This document shows, piece after piece, positions 16,202-23,835 of a DNA stretch of 54,445 bases. Every line of letters starts with the position of its first letter. Position 1 is the stretch's first letter. The notes under the pieces were generated by a model. It made no database searches. It saw only the letters and a list, made by a program, of their open reading frames with translations, and was not told the DNA's origin. The position numbers and the translations under genes were made by a program. The DNA comes from Spirochaetaceae bacterium (lineage in GTDB: Bacteria; Spirochaetota; Spirochaetia; Treponematales; Treponemataceae). The DNA is taken from assembly GCA_017936665.1 (NCBI GenBank), contig JAGBFB010000012.1, positions 1 through 54,445 of the forward strand, in the 5' to 3' direction.

Positions 16202-17689
16202 TTATTTTGCTCCTTGATAAAATGATTTTAATGATGGAACAGAATCTACAAGAATTTCTATAAGTTTATCACGATTTCTATATAAATCTTCATAATCTTT
16301 TGTTTTAAAACAAATTGGATATAATTTGTTTATCAGTGGTTCATAACTTTCTGGAGGATTTTCTTTGTCTGATTTTAATTGCAAAATTTTATTGTATTTT
16401 GTTGGTTGGGGATCTTCTTGTTCTGTCCACAAAGGTTCTTCCATACGTTCACCTTTACGCATTCCAATGAATTGAATATCAATATCTTTGTAAGGTTCAA
16501 ATCCTGAAATTCTAATAATTTGTTCTGCAATATCTAAAATTTTTATCGGTTCTCCCATATCTAATAAATATGATATACCATTTTTTCCAACTCCACCTGT
16601 TTTTAAAACTAAAGAACAAGCTTCTGGGATAGTCATAAAAAATCTTTTAACTTCTGGGTCGGTAACAGTTAATGGACCACCAGTTTTTAGTTGTTGTGTA
16701 AATAATGGAAGAATTGAACCTCTAGAGCCAATTACATTTCCAAATCTTACAAACATATATGATTTATCAGATTTTTGTGCTTTAGCAATTTTTGATGCTT
16801 GTAAAACTAATTTTTCTGATAGCATTTTTGAAACACCGTAAACAGAAACAGGTTCTACTGCTTTATCTGTAGAAATTAAAACAAACTTTTGAACATTGTT
16901 TTCTAAACAGGCATCGAGTAAGTTTTTTGTTCCAAAAACATTATTTTCAATAGAAGCAACTGGATTTTCTTCCATAAGTGGAACATGTTTATATGCGGCA
17001 CAATGAAAAACTACATCGCATTTTAGTTGTTTCATAATGTAAAACATATAATCTCTATCTTTTAATTCTCCAATGATAGGAACAATAATTGCTTTTTCAC
17101 CAATTCCTTCTTGTTGCAAAATGCGAAGTTCTTTGTCAATTTGATAAATTGAGTTCTCTCCATGACCAAAAAGATATAATCGTTGGGCACCACCAGAAAG
17201 AAGTTGGCGTGCAAGTTCGGAACCAATTGAACCTCCAGCACCTGTAATTAAAACTCGTTTACCTCTAAGATATTTTAAACTTTCTTTAAGAGAAATTGTA
17301 ACAGGAGTTCTTCCTAAAATATCTAGTGGATCAATTTCTCTTGTTTGGATAAGGTGAGCATCTTCGTCAATAATTTGTGAAACACTTGGTAAAATTCGTA
17401 TTTTACTAAAATTTGCTTTAGATAAAAATTCATAGATTTTTTTAATTCGTTCTTTTGGAGCAGATGGAATGGCTATTATTGCTTCGTCATTATGAGAATA
17501 ATGTAAAAAAGAAGTAAAATGTTCTATAGGACCTAAAACTGGAATATCATCAATGGATTTACCTATGAGTTTTTTATCGTCATCAAGAAAAGCAATTACT
17601 TTACCAAAAATTTTTTTTTGCTTTATTTCTTTTGCAATCATTTGTCCTGCAAAACCAGCACCTATAATGAAAATTCCTTTCTCATTCAT
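16202..17689 (-). CDS. Soluble CapD/FlaA1-type nucleotide-sugar 4,6-dehydratase
   Basis: 495 residues in two Rossmann parts. Residues ~1-130 form a CoA-binding-like domain ('GIFIIGAGFAGQMIAKEI'). The catalytic SDR domain begins near residue 150 with 'LITGAGGSIGSELARQL' and carries 'STDKAVEPVSVYGVSK' with the Asp-Lys and Tyr-x3-Lys elements of 4,6-dehydratases. Large CapD/PglF/WbpM relatives start with four membrane helices; these are absent, so the enzyme should be cytoplasmic. The likely product is a UDP-4-keto-6-deoxy sugar for the aminotransferase encoded next. It lies two bases downstream of the NusG-like gene. Confidence 0.9.
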   Translation of the reverse strand: MNEKGIFIIGAGFAGQMIAKEIKQKKIFGKVIAFLDDDKKLIGKSIDDIPVLGPIEHFTSFLHYSHNDEAIIAIPSAPKERIKKIYEFLSKANFSKIRILPSVSQIIDEDAHLIQTREIDPLDILGRTPVTISLKESLKYLRGKRVLITGAGGSIGSELARQLLSGGAQRLYLFGHGENSIYQIDKELRILQQEGIGEKAIIVPIIGELKDRDYMFYIMKQLKCDVVFHCAAYKHVPLMEENPVASIENNVFGTKNLLDACLENNVQKFVLISTDKAVEPVSVYGVSKMLSEKLVLQASKIAKAQKSDKSYMFVRFGNVIGSRGSILPLFTQQLKTGGPLTVTDPEVKRFFMTIPEACSLVLKTGGVGKNGISYLLDMGEPIKILDIAEQIIRISGFEPYKDIDIQFIGMRKGERMEEPLWTEQEDPQPTKYNKILQLKSDKENPPESYEPLINKLYPICFKTKDYEDLYRNRDKLIEILVDSVPSLKSFYQGAK

Positions 17690-17691
17690 AA

Positions 17692-18213
17692 TTATTCCAA
17701 TCCTTTTATTAGTTCAAAACCTAAATCAATTAAAATACTATCATTTGCAAAGTCCATCTTTATTTTAGCACGTTTTTTCCGTTTATCAACTTTTATTATC
17801 AAACCTTCTAATCCTTTTAATGGACCTTCCACAACACAAATCCTATCATTTTCATCAAAATAAACTTGAGAAGCAGAAATATTTTGTCCAAATTTTAAGA
17901 AATGTTGTAAGATAGACAAATCTTTGCCCGTTAAAGGTGTAATTTCTTGGTTATTTTTTAGAAATCTATAAAATCCATGGATAGATTTTAATGTGTTATA
18001 AAGTTCAGTATCAATATTTTCTACTTGAATAAAAAAATATCCAGGAAAAATAGGTTTTAGTTCTTGTTTAAACAACCCACTTTTACGAATTTTTAATGAT
18101 TTTTTGGGAAATAAAAAATTTTGTTTATCTAATCTATCTTGGAGAATTTTTTTTGCTTTATCAATTATTTTTTCTTCATTACCAGTTTGTACTTGTACAG
18201 CATAATAATTCAT
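17692..18213 (-). CDS. Specialised NusG-family antiterminator (LoaP/RfaH/UpxY-like)
   Basis: 173 residues. The NGN domain starts 'YYAVQVQTGNEEKIIDKAKK' and includes 'KPIFPGYFFIQVE' and 'FYRFLKNNQEITPLT'. A C-terminal KOW domain contains 'VVEGPLKGLEGLIIKVDKR'. Paralogues of this kind bind RNA polymerase and let it read through terminators inside long polysaccharide or secondary-metabolite operons; the gene being first in such an operon, rather than beside rplK/secE, argues against it being housekeeping NusG. The start at 18213 gives the family N-terminus; codons further upstream overlap the promoter. No Shine-Dalgarno is present. Confidence 0.85.
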   Translation of the reverse strand: MNYYAVQVQTGNEEKIIDKAKKILQDRLDKQNFLFPKKSLKIRKSGLFKQELKPIFPGYFFIQVENIDTELYNTLKSIHGFYRFLKNNQEITPLTGKDLSILQHFLKFGQNISASQVYFDENDRICVVEGPLKGLEGLIIKVDKRKKRAKIKMDFANDSILIDLGFELIKGLE

Positions 18214-18220
18214 GTAAAAA

Positions 18221-18249
18221 ACTATATCATATAGAAATTCTTTCTTCAA
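18221..18249 (-). promoter_or_regulatory. sigma70 promoter of the antiterminator-led operon
   Basis: On the minus strand: TTGAAG (18249-18244), a 17-base spacer, and TATAGT (18226-18221). The expected transcript start is about 18214, one base before the ATG at 18213, which suggests a leaderless mRNA. Confidence 0.65.
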
Positions 18250-18308
18250 TCTTATTTTTTGCTAATATCATAAATAAAAAAGCCGACAATGTTAAAGAAG
18301 AGGTATCT

Positions 18309-18782
18309 ATGAAATTTATACATAAATTTATTTTTATTATTTTACTTTTACTAGTTCCAAACTTTGTTTATGCAAAATCTGTAAATATTTTGATAAATCA
18401 AATTGACGGTATACAAGATAGCGTAAGAAATACTGTTCAACTTTTTGAAGATAGTGTAATGAATTTTCTTTTTGATGCAGGATGTATAGTTTCAAGCGAA
18501 AAAATCTGTTTAGAAAAAGATATTAGTAAAACAGTTCAAGTTGCTTTAGATGCGTCCGTAAATGGTTTTATCGATTATTTAGTTGTAATTAAAGTAAATG
18601 TAAATGCAAAAAGTGATGACTTAATAGATATAAATTGGGAAGTAATAAATGTTTCAAATTCTAAAAAAATTGGTAGTGGAAAAATGAAAGCTCCAAAACC
18701 ATATAGAGAAAAAGAAGTTAGTATCCAGCGTTTTGGAGTTGATGTTGGTTCAGAAATATATTCATGTATTAAAGGTAACTAA
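18309..18782 (+). CDS. Secreted protein of unknown function
   Basis: 157 residues. A signal peptide with basic start and long hydrophobic core ends near 'VPNFVYA-K' (cleavage about residue 22). The mature part alternates strands and helices and has two cysteines ('DAGCIVSSEKICLE') and a late one ('IYSCIKGN'), fitting a small periplasmic alpha/beta protein. Start ATG 18309 has GAAGAGG eight bases upstream. It is 14 bases before the SPOR-domain gene, so the two are probably co-transcribed and may act together in the envelope. I do not recognise the family. Confidence 0.75.
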   Translation: MKFIHKFIFIILLLLVPNFVYAKSVNILINQIDGIQDSVRNTVQLFEDSVMNFLFDAGCIVSSEKICLEKDISKTVQVALDASVNGFIDYLVVIKVNVNAKSDDLIDINWEVINVSNSKKIGSGKMKAPKPYREKEVSIQRFGVDVGSEIYSCIKGN

Positions 18783-18796
18783 TTGGGAGGAAATAT

Positions 18797-20719
18797 ATGA
18801 AAAAATCTTTGTGTTATGTATTAATTGCTTTACTAAGTTGTACAGTTTTTGCTCTTTCTGTTAATCCTTCTATGGATGGTAGAGCAGTTGTGGCAGATAA
18901 TGGTGTATTTCCACCAGGTGGTTATTATGGAAGGGCTCCTGGATATTTACCAGGGGACACTGTAATTGTTACAAATCACACTAATGGATTTTCAATTGAT
19001 GTTTTGATTTTAGGTTCTTATGACGCCTATGAAGGTATTGCAATTTTACTTTCTCCAGAAGCTGCTGAAAAATTACAAATTATAAAAGGAAAAGATGTTT
19101 ATGTAAAAGTACAAAAAAAACAACCTATTCCTTATGAAGAAGCAGTTGCTACAAGTAGAAATAAAAAAATAACTGAAAAACAAGCAATAGATACTGATAA
19201 GGATTCTAGTGTTCTTCCTGGTGAAACTGAAAAATTGATAAATGATGTTGTTTCCTCAAATAAAACAGTTACAGAAACTGAAGATGTAATTCCTTATGAA
19301 GATGTAGAATCTTTAGATGAAAATACAGAAAATCCTGAAATTGCAGAAAATACAGAAGAAGTATTGTCTGAAGTTGAAAATCCAGAAGTTGCAATTCTAG
19401 AAGAACAAGATAATGATGATAAAGATGAATTAATTCCTGAAAGTGAATCAATTATCACAGAGAATCCTGTTGCAGAAGAAATTCCAGAAGAATCTATAGA
19501 ATTGGCAGATATTGAAGAAGAAACAGAACTTTCAGAAAATGATATAATTGTTGTAGAAAATCCTGAAGAAGAAACATTAGAAGAAGTTGCATCAACTGAA
19601 GATGATATGGAAGTTGTATCTTCTGAAGAGGTTGCAAAACTAGAAGAAACTCCAGAAGAAGAAATTGTACTTGCAGAACCAGAAGAGTTTGTTGAATCAG
19701 AATTAATTAATTCTCCTGTATTTGAAGAAGTTGCAGAAGTAGAACCTAAACCAACTGAGGAAATTGTAGAAGTTGTTGAACCTGAATTTAATGAAAACCA
19801 AGTTGTTTTAGATGAACCTCAATATGAAGAATATAATGCAGAAGATGTAATTGAGTTACCTGAAAATACTGAAGTTGCAGAAAATACAGAAATTCCAGAA
19901 GAAATTCCTGTAGAAAATATTGAAGAAATTCCAGAAACAGAAATTGCTTTAGAAGACGTTTACTTAGAAGAAGATTTTTCAGATGAAGAAATTTTAATTC
20001 CGGAAGAAGAACTTGCATTAGAAGATGAAGAACCTGCAACAGAAGAAGAAATTACAGAGCCAGAAATTCTTGATACTGATGTATTAGAAGATGAACCAGA
20101 ACTTGCAATTTTAGATGATTCATTTGGTATTGATGAAGCAGAAAAATCAGTTGCTGAAAGTCCTAAAGATATTTTTAGTATGATTGTTGGCGAAAATCCA
20201 GATGAAGAAATTTTGCAAGATGTTGTTCTAGAAGAAGCTGACCCAAAATTACCTGAAGCTGATGATTTATTTGATTCAATGGATAATATGGTTGCTGATA
20301 TTATAATAGAACTTGAAGATTCAGAAACAACAGAAAATACAAAAGAAGCAGAAGCTGATCCTAATACAGAAATTGCTCAAGTGGCAGTTGCAGAAAAAAA
20401 AGAATCAGTAGTAAATAATAAAACTCCTGTTGAAGCTGATGAGTTTAAAAATACTGTTTCAAATTTTAATGATTTACCAAAGGTTAAACAGGTAAAGAGT
20501 AAAACATATTATGTGCAAATTGCAACAGTATCTAGCAAGGATTATGTAAATAATATTTATGATATACATGGTAAAAAATATCCTGTATATGTAATAAAAA
20601 ATCCATCAAGTTCAATGTATCAAGTTTTAATTGGTCCATTAAATGATGATGAATACGCTCTTGTTCTAGCAAGATTTAAGCAAACTTACAAGGATGCTTT
20701 TTTAAGAGTGTTAAAATAA
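18797..20719 (+). CDS. Secreted SPOR-domain protein with a long acidic low-complexity middle
   Basis: 640 residues in three parts. After a signal peptide (about residues 1-20, ending VFA), residues ~25-115 form a compact domain with 'APGYLPGDTVIVTNHTNGFS' resembling the double-psi barrel of RlpA-like proteins. Residues ~120-530 are almost entirely Glu/Asp/Pro/Val repeats of the kind 'PEEE' and 'EVAENTE'. Residues ~565-640 are a SPOR domain ('TYYVQIATVSSK', 'YPVYVIKNPSSSMYQVLIGP'), which binds denuded peptidoglycan at division sites. The acidic stretch probably spans the periplasm. GGGAGG precedes the start. A septal or envelope role is inferred from SPOR. Confidence 0.85.
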   Translation: MKKSLCYVLIALLSCTVFALSVNPSMDGRAVVADNGVFPPGGYYGRAPGYLPGDTVIVTNHTNGFSIDVLILGSYDAYEGIAILLSPEAAEKLQIIKGKDVYVKVQKKQPIPYEEAVATSRNKKITEKQAIDTDKDSSVLPGETEKLINDVVSSNKTVTETEDVIPYEDVESLDENTENPEIAENTEEVLSEVENPEVAILEEQDNDDKDELIPESESIITENPVAEEIPEESIELADIEEETELSENDIIVVENPEEETLEEVASTEDDMEVVSSEEVAKLEETPEEEIVLAEPEEFVESELINSPVFEEVAEVEPKPTEEIVEVVEPEFNENQVVLDEPQYEEYNAEDVIELPENTEVAENTEIPEEIPVENIEEIPETEIALEDVYLEEDFSDEEILIPEEELALEDEEPATEEEITEPEILDTDVLEDEPELAILDDSFGIDEAEKSVAESPKDIFSMIVGENPDEEILQDVVLEEADPKLPEADDLFDSMDNMVADIIIELEDSETTENTKEAEADPNTEIAQVAVAEKKESVVNNKTPVEADEFKNTVSNFNDLPKVKQVKSKTYYVQIATVSSKDYVNNIYDIHGKKYPVYVIKNPSSSMYQVLIGPLNDDEYALVLARFKQTYKDAFLRVLK

Positions 20720-20726
20720 GACACAT

Positions 20727-20872
20727 AATATGACAGATAAAATATGACAAAGTATTTTGTTAAATTATAACTCTTACTTTGTCATGTTTTTGTCATAATT
20801 AAATTTATAATTTAATTAGTTTGTCATATATTGTCATATTTTATCTCAATTTACTGTCAATTTAATGTCATA
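20727..20872. repeat. Cluster of TATGACA/TGTCATA heptamers
   Basis: At least five copies of the heptamer TATGACA or its complement, plus several one-base variants, lie within about 145 bases between the SPOR-domain gene and flgF. The same heptamer is dense around 11484-11780. Some copies form hairpin arms; others are single. Confidence 0.7.
20744..20785 (+). terminator. Hairpin terminator after the SPOR-domain gene
   Basis: Perfect 11-bp arms ATGACAAAGTA (20744-20754) and TACTTTGTCAT (20775-20785), a 20-base loop, then GTTTTTG. The arms share the ATGACAAA core with the hairpin at 11610. Confidence 0.55.
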
Positions 20873-20910
20873 TTTTTTTTAATTTCCTCATAAAAATAAT
20901 TAATATTCTC

Positions 20911-20937
20911 TTAATATTATTTTTAAACTTCCGATAA
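20911..20937 (+). promoter_or_regulatory. Possible flagellar sigma28 promoter of flgF-flgG-flgJ
   Basis: TCCGATAA at 20930-20937 matches the GCCGATAA -10 element of FliA-type promoters in seven of eight positions. TTAA at 20911-20914 stands 15 bases upstream, where TAAA is expected. It lies 41 bases before the flgF start. Confidence 0.5.
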
Positions 20938-20978
20938 TTTAAATGCTGGTGGGCAAATAAATTTTTTAGGGGGAAAAA

Positions 20979-21776
20979 ATGGTACGAGGTTGGTATATTG
21001 GTGCTAGTGGAATGAATGCACAACAATACCGTTTAGATGCAATTTCAAATAACTTAGCCAATGTTGACACTACTGGTTACAAAAAAGATGTTGCCATAAG
21101 TAAATCATTTCCAGAATTATTACTTAGAAGAATGCGTGATGATGGTGAATATGAAACTCCATTTGGTTCTGCGGATGTTGCACCAATTATCGGAAAAATT
21201 GGTTTAGGTGTAGAAACAAATGAACTATATACAATTTTTGAACAAGGTTCATTTAAAGAAACAGGAAATCAAACTGATTTTGCATTAGGTGGTGAAGGTT
21301 TCTTTGCAGTGATGACTCCACATGGTGAACGCTATACTCGTAACGGAAATTTTATCATCGGTAAAGAAGGATATCTTGAAACAAAAGAAGGATATCAATT
21401 AATGGGTGAACATGGACCTATCCAAATTGGTGATAACAAATTTACAATCAACGAAGATGGTATTCTTTTTACAAGCGAAAATATGCAAGAGATTGATAGA
21501 ATTAAAGTTGTAAGATTTGATAATGAAAGATATATAAACAAGCAAGGTTCAAGTTTATATAGTGCAACTGATATTTCTGGTCCTGCATTTATAGCAGAAG
21601 GCAAACAACGTCCAACAATAATTCAAAACTATGTTGAATCTTCTAATGTAAATGTTGTAAATGAAATGGTTCAAATGATTGAAGTAAATCGTGCATACGA
21701 AGCAAATCAAAAAACTATTCAAACACAAGATACAATGACAAGTACTTTGTGGTCAAAAACTGCAATGTTGAGATAG
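20979..21776 (+). CDS. flgF: Flagellar basal-body rod protein FlgF (FlgF/FlhO type)
   Basis: 265 residues of the FlgE/F/G family, forming part of the proximal rod of the periplasmic flagellum. The N-terminal helix 'ASGMNAQQYRLDAISNNLAN' and the C-terminal 'VNVVNEMVQMIEVNRAYEANQ' are the paired family signatures, and the middle has 'GGEGFFAVMTPHGERYTRNG'. A strong AGGGGG ribosome site precedes the ATG. It is followed 25 bases later by flgG. Calling this one FlgF rather than a second FlgG rests on its position before the better FlgG match. Confidence 0.85.
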   Translation: MVRGWYIGASGMNAQQYRLDAISNNLANVDTTGYKKDVAISKSFPELLLRRMRDDGEYETPFGSADVAPIIGKIGLGVETNELYTIFEQGSFKETGNQTDFALGGEGFFAVMTPHGERYTRNGNFIIGKEGYLETKEGYQLMGEHGPIQIGDNKFTINEDGILFTSENMQEIDRIKVVRFDNERYINKQGSSLYSATDISGPAFIAEGKQRPTIIQNYVESSNVNVVNEMVQMIEVNRAYEANQKTIQTQDTMTSTLWSKTAMLR

Positions 21777-21801
21777 TAGGGTAATCTAAAGGAGTAAATT
21801 T

Positions 21802-22596
21802 ATGGTACGAAGTTTATGGACAGCTGCAACTGGAATGAATGGTCAACAAGCAAATATCGATACAATTTCAAATAACCTTTCAAATGTAAATACAACTGGA
21901 TATAAAAAGCAACGAGTTGAATTTGAAGATTTACTTTACCAAACAATTAAAACAGCAGGAACTCCTGCAACAGAAGATACAGTAACTCCTCTTGGGGTTC
22001 AAATGGGAAGTGGTGTTAAAGTTGCTGCTACTCAAAGAATGTTTGCACAAGGTAATCTACAAAACACAGAAGTTTCTACAGATTTAGCAATTGTTGGTGA
22101 AGGTTTTTTTAGAGTTCAACAGTATGACGGAAGTTATGCTTACACTCGTGATGGTTCTTTTAAAGTAGATTCAAATGGACAACTTGTTAATTCAAATGGA
22201 TTAAGAGTTATGCCTGAAATCATTTTGCCAGAAAATTTTGATATTTCAACTTTGTCTATTAGTGATGATGGTCGTGTTAGTGTAAAAGTTGCAGGTGATG
22301 ATAATCCAATTCAGGTTGGACAAATGGAACTTTATCGCTTTGCAAATCCAGCTGGTCTTGAAGCAAAGGGAGATAATCTTTTTATAACATCAAATGCTTC
22401 TGGAGATGCTATTGCTAGTCGTCCTGGTTTTGATGGAACTGGTATTACAAAACATAAATTTTTGGAAATGTCTAATGTTTCTGTTGTAAATGAAATGGTG
22501 CAAATGATTGTAGCACAAAGAGCTTATGAATTTAGTTCAAAAGCAATCCAAACAAGTGATACAATGCTTTCTGCAGCAGTAAACTTAAAACGATAA
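21802..22596 (+). CDS. flgG: Flagellar distal rod protein FlgG
   Basis: 264 residues. Canonical FlgG features: 'MVRSLWTAATGMNGQQANID' at the start, 'SNNLSNVNTTGYKKQRVEFEDLLYQTI' beginning near residue 29 (cited in part), 'GEGFFRVQ' in the middle, and 'MSNVSVVNEMVQMIVAQRAY' near the end followed by a helix ending in LKR. It builds the distal rod that links basal body to hook. AAGGAG lies upstream. It sits between flgF and the rod-binding protein gene in the usual spirochaetal order. Confidence 0.92.
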   Translation: MVRSLWTAATGMNGQQANIDTISNNLSNVNTTGYKKQRVEFEDLLYQTIKTAGTPATEDTVTPLGVQMGSGVKVAATQRMFAQGNLQNTEVSTDLAIVGEGFFRVQQYDGSYAYTRDGSFKVDSNGQLVNSNGLRVMPEIILPENFDISTLSISDDGRVSVKVAGDDNPIQVGQMELYRFANPAGLEAKGDNLFITSNASGDAIASRPGFDGTGITKHKFLEMSNVSVVNEMVQMIVAQRAYEFSSKAIQTSDTMLSAAVNLKR

Positions 22597-22632
22597 AGTA
22601 GGGTGATAGATTAATTTTTTAGGGGGATTTTT

Positions 22633-23142
22633 ATGACAGGAATTAACGGATTATCAGGTGGATTAAGTTCAATTACAAACGGATATGCAGCAAGTCAATC
22701 TGCAAATCTACAAAATGAAATGAGTAAATTTCAGAATTTGCTTGATACACTTATGACCGAAAATGAAAGTTCTCCTAAAGTAGTTGATTCTGGCAGAGTT
22801 AATGGTGAATATACATCTGGCTTTGCTGGAACATTCAAATCTGATGCAGATAAAAATGCTTTGCCATCAGGTTTTGCAGCAAACTCTGCATCTAATTCTT
22901 CTAAAAAAGTTGAAATCGATAAAACAAGCAAACTTTACGAAAAATCTCTTGAATTAGAATCATATTTTGTAAAGATTATGCTTTCTTCTATGAAAAATAC
23001 AGTTCAAAAATCTGGTCTTATGGGAAACGATAGTCACGCTTCAAAAATGTATGAAGATATGCTTTACGATGAACTTGCTGTTAGTATGACAAAATCAGCA
23101 GGATTTGGTTTGGCAGATCAGATATATATGGAATTAGTATAA
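22633..23142 (+). CDS. flgJ: FlgJ-type rod-binding protein (single domain)
   Basis: 169 residues matching only the N-terminal rod-binding half of enterobacterial FlgJ: 'KLYEKSLELESYFVKIMLSS' followed by 'MKNTVQKSGLMG' and 'YEDMLYDELAVSMTKSAGFG'. The muramidase half found in enterobacteria is absent, as is usual in spirochaetes, so it should cap the rod but need a separate enzyme to open the wall. The first ~95 residues are Ser/Asn-rich and poorly structured. AGGGGG precedes the start. Third gene of the rod operon. Confidence 0.85.
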   Translation: MTGINGLSGGLSSITNGYAASQSANLQNEMSKFQNLLDTLMTENESSPKVVDSGRVNGEYTSGFAGTFKSDADKNALPSGFAANSASNSSKKVEIDKTSKLYEKSLELESYFVKIMLSSMKNTVQKSGLMGNDSHASKMYEDMLYDELAVSMTKSAGFGLADQIYMELV

Positions 23143-23173
23143 CTCTTCATAATTTTGCAAAAATAATTGGCAC

Positions 23174-23347
23174 CAGAACTTGCTATATTGATAAGTTTTT
23201 AAATCAATTTATATAAAAATGCTCTCAACTGAAATTGCCCCAATCACTGCTAGTTCGTCGCTACGCTCCTCAATGCAGTGTTGTGTCAATTTCAGTCTAC
23301 GCATTTTTTACATAATTTACTTTAATAATTATGTATAGCAAGTTCTG
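23174..23347. repeat. 174-bp nested palindrome
   Basis: Four nested perfect arm pairs: 23174-23187 with 23334-23347 (14 bp), 23215-23222 with 23301-23308 (8 bp), 23228-23237 with 23287-23296 (10 bp), and 23245-23250 with 23275-23280 (6 bp). RNA or single-stranded DNA from here would fold into one long interrupted hairpin. The apex carries a GTAGCG-rich piece related to the 5' part of the dispersed repeat. Confidence 0.8.
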
Positions 23348-23467
23348 CAAATAATGTGATTTTTGCAAACTTTTTTCGTTCGGGTAGATAGGGGCTGTGT
23401 TTATTTTGTATTGTTCCCTTGACGACTGAAAGGATGAATCGCAGGTGGCAGTGCCTTTTTACCGTAT
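23348..23467. other. Non-coding spacer
   Basis: About 120 bases between the palindrome and the inverted repeat copy. There is no open frame of note and no recognised RNA. It is G-richer than flanking spacers. Confidence 0.5.
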
Positions 23468-23557
23468 TCTTGGAATAATTTACAACCTACATATCGTAGA
23501 AAATCCCAGCCAGACAATCATGTAAATTTACATATCGTTGCAAAAAAGAACGAAAAC
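23468..23557 (-). repeat. Dispersed repeat, copy C (inverted, partial)
   Basis: On the minus strand it matches the right half of copies A and B: TCGTTCTTTTTTGC, CTGGCTGGGATTTT, GTTGTAAAT and ATTCCAAGA. The -10 box is not conserved, so this copy is probably silent. With copy B it forms a large inverted repeat in front of trpS. Confidence 0.65.
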
Positions 23558-23616
23558 GAATTGTATATTATCGAATTGTAAAAAAAAGGCGTAACCCAAA
23601 ATCGACATCGTGAAGC

Positions 23617-23804
23617 CTTGCAAGCGTAGCGCAGCACCAGCGAACGAGGGCGATTTTTGGGTGAGAGCCTTTTTTTATGCAAATCAGTCAATAAACAACA
23701 TTTCTTTCGTTCTTTTTTTGCCACATATATTTAAAACTTACAATATTTCCTGGCTGGGATTTTTATGCAAATAAGTTGTAAATATTTTCAAGATGTTTTA
23801 TAAT
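23617..23804 (+). repeat. Dispersed 188-bp intergenic repeat, copy B
   Basis: Homologous end to end with copy A (8047-8234). A further inverted pair, GGC..ACCCAAAATCG (23588-23604) and CGATTTTTGGGT..GCC (about 23651-23669), surrounds its 5' part and could form a stem. Confidence 0.8.
23776..23804 (+). promoter_or_regulatory. sigma70 promoter of trpS inside the repeat end
   Basis: TTGTAA at 23776-23781, a 17-base spacer, and TATAAT at 23799-23804. The expected start is near 23811, giving a ~25-base leader with AGAGGTGA before the trpS ATG. Confidence 0.8.
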
Positions 23805-23835
23805 ATACCTATCATTATTCAGAGGTGAATTTTTT

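Noticed and set aside
18214-18308. Riboswitch or LoaP-type dual hairpin in the divergent spacer
   Set aside because: The spacer is only 95 bases and AT-rich, contains both promoters, and shows no stable hairpin.
19269-20039. Minus-strand Leu/Gln-rich frames in the SPOR gene
   Set aside because: Direct complement of the acidic Glu/Val codon repeats.
23520-23533. Perfect 14-bp palindrome ATGTAAATTTACAT as a regulator operator
   Set aside because: It lies inside the decayed repeat copy C and is AT-rich; no second site near a promoter.
23518-23724. 68-codon minus-strand frame before trpS
   Set aside because: Runs through copies B and C of the dispersed repeat; low-complexity and basic, with no start signal.
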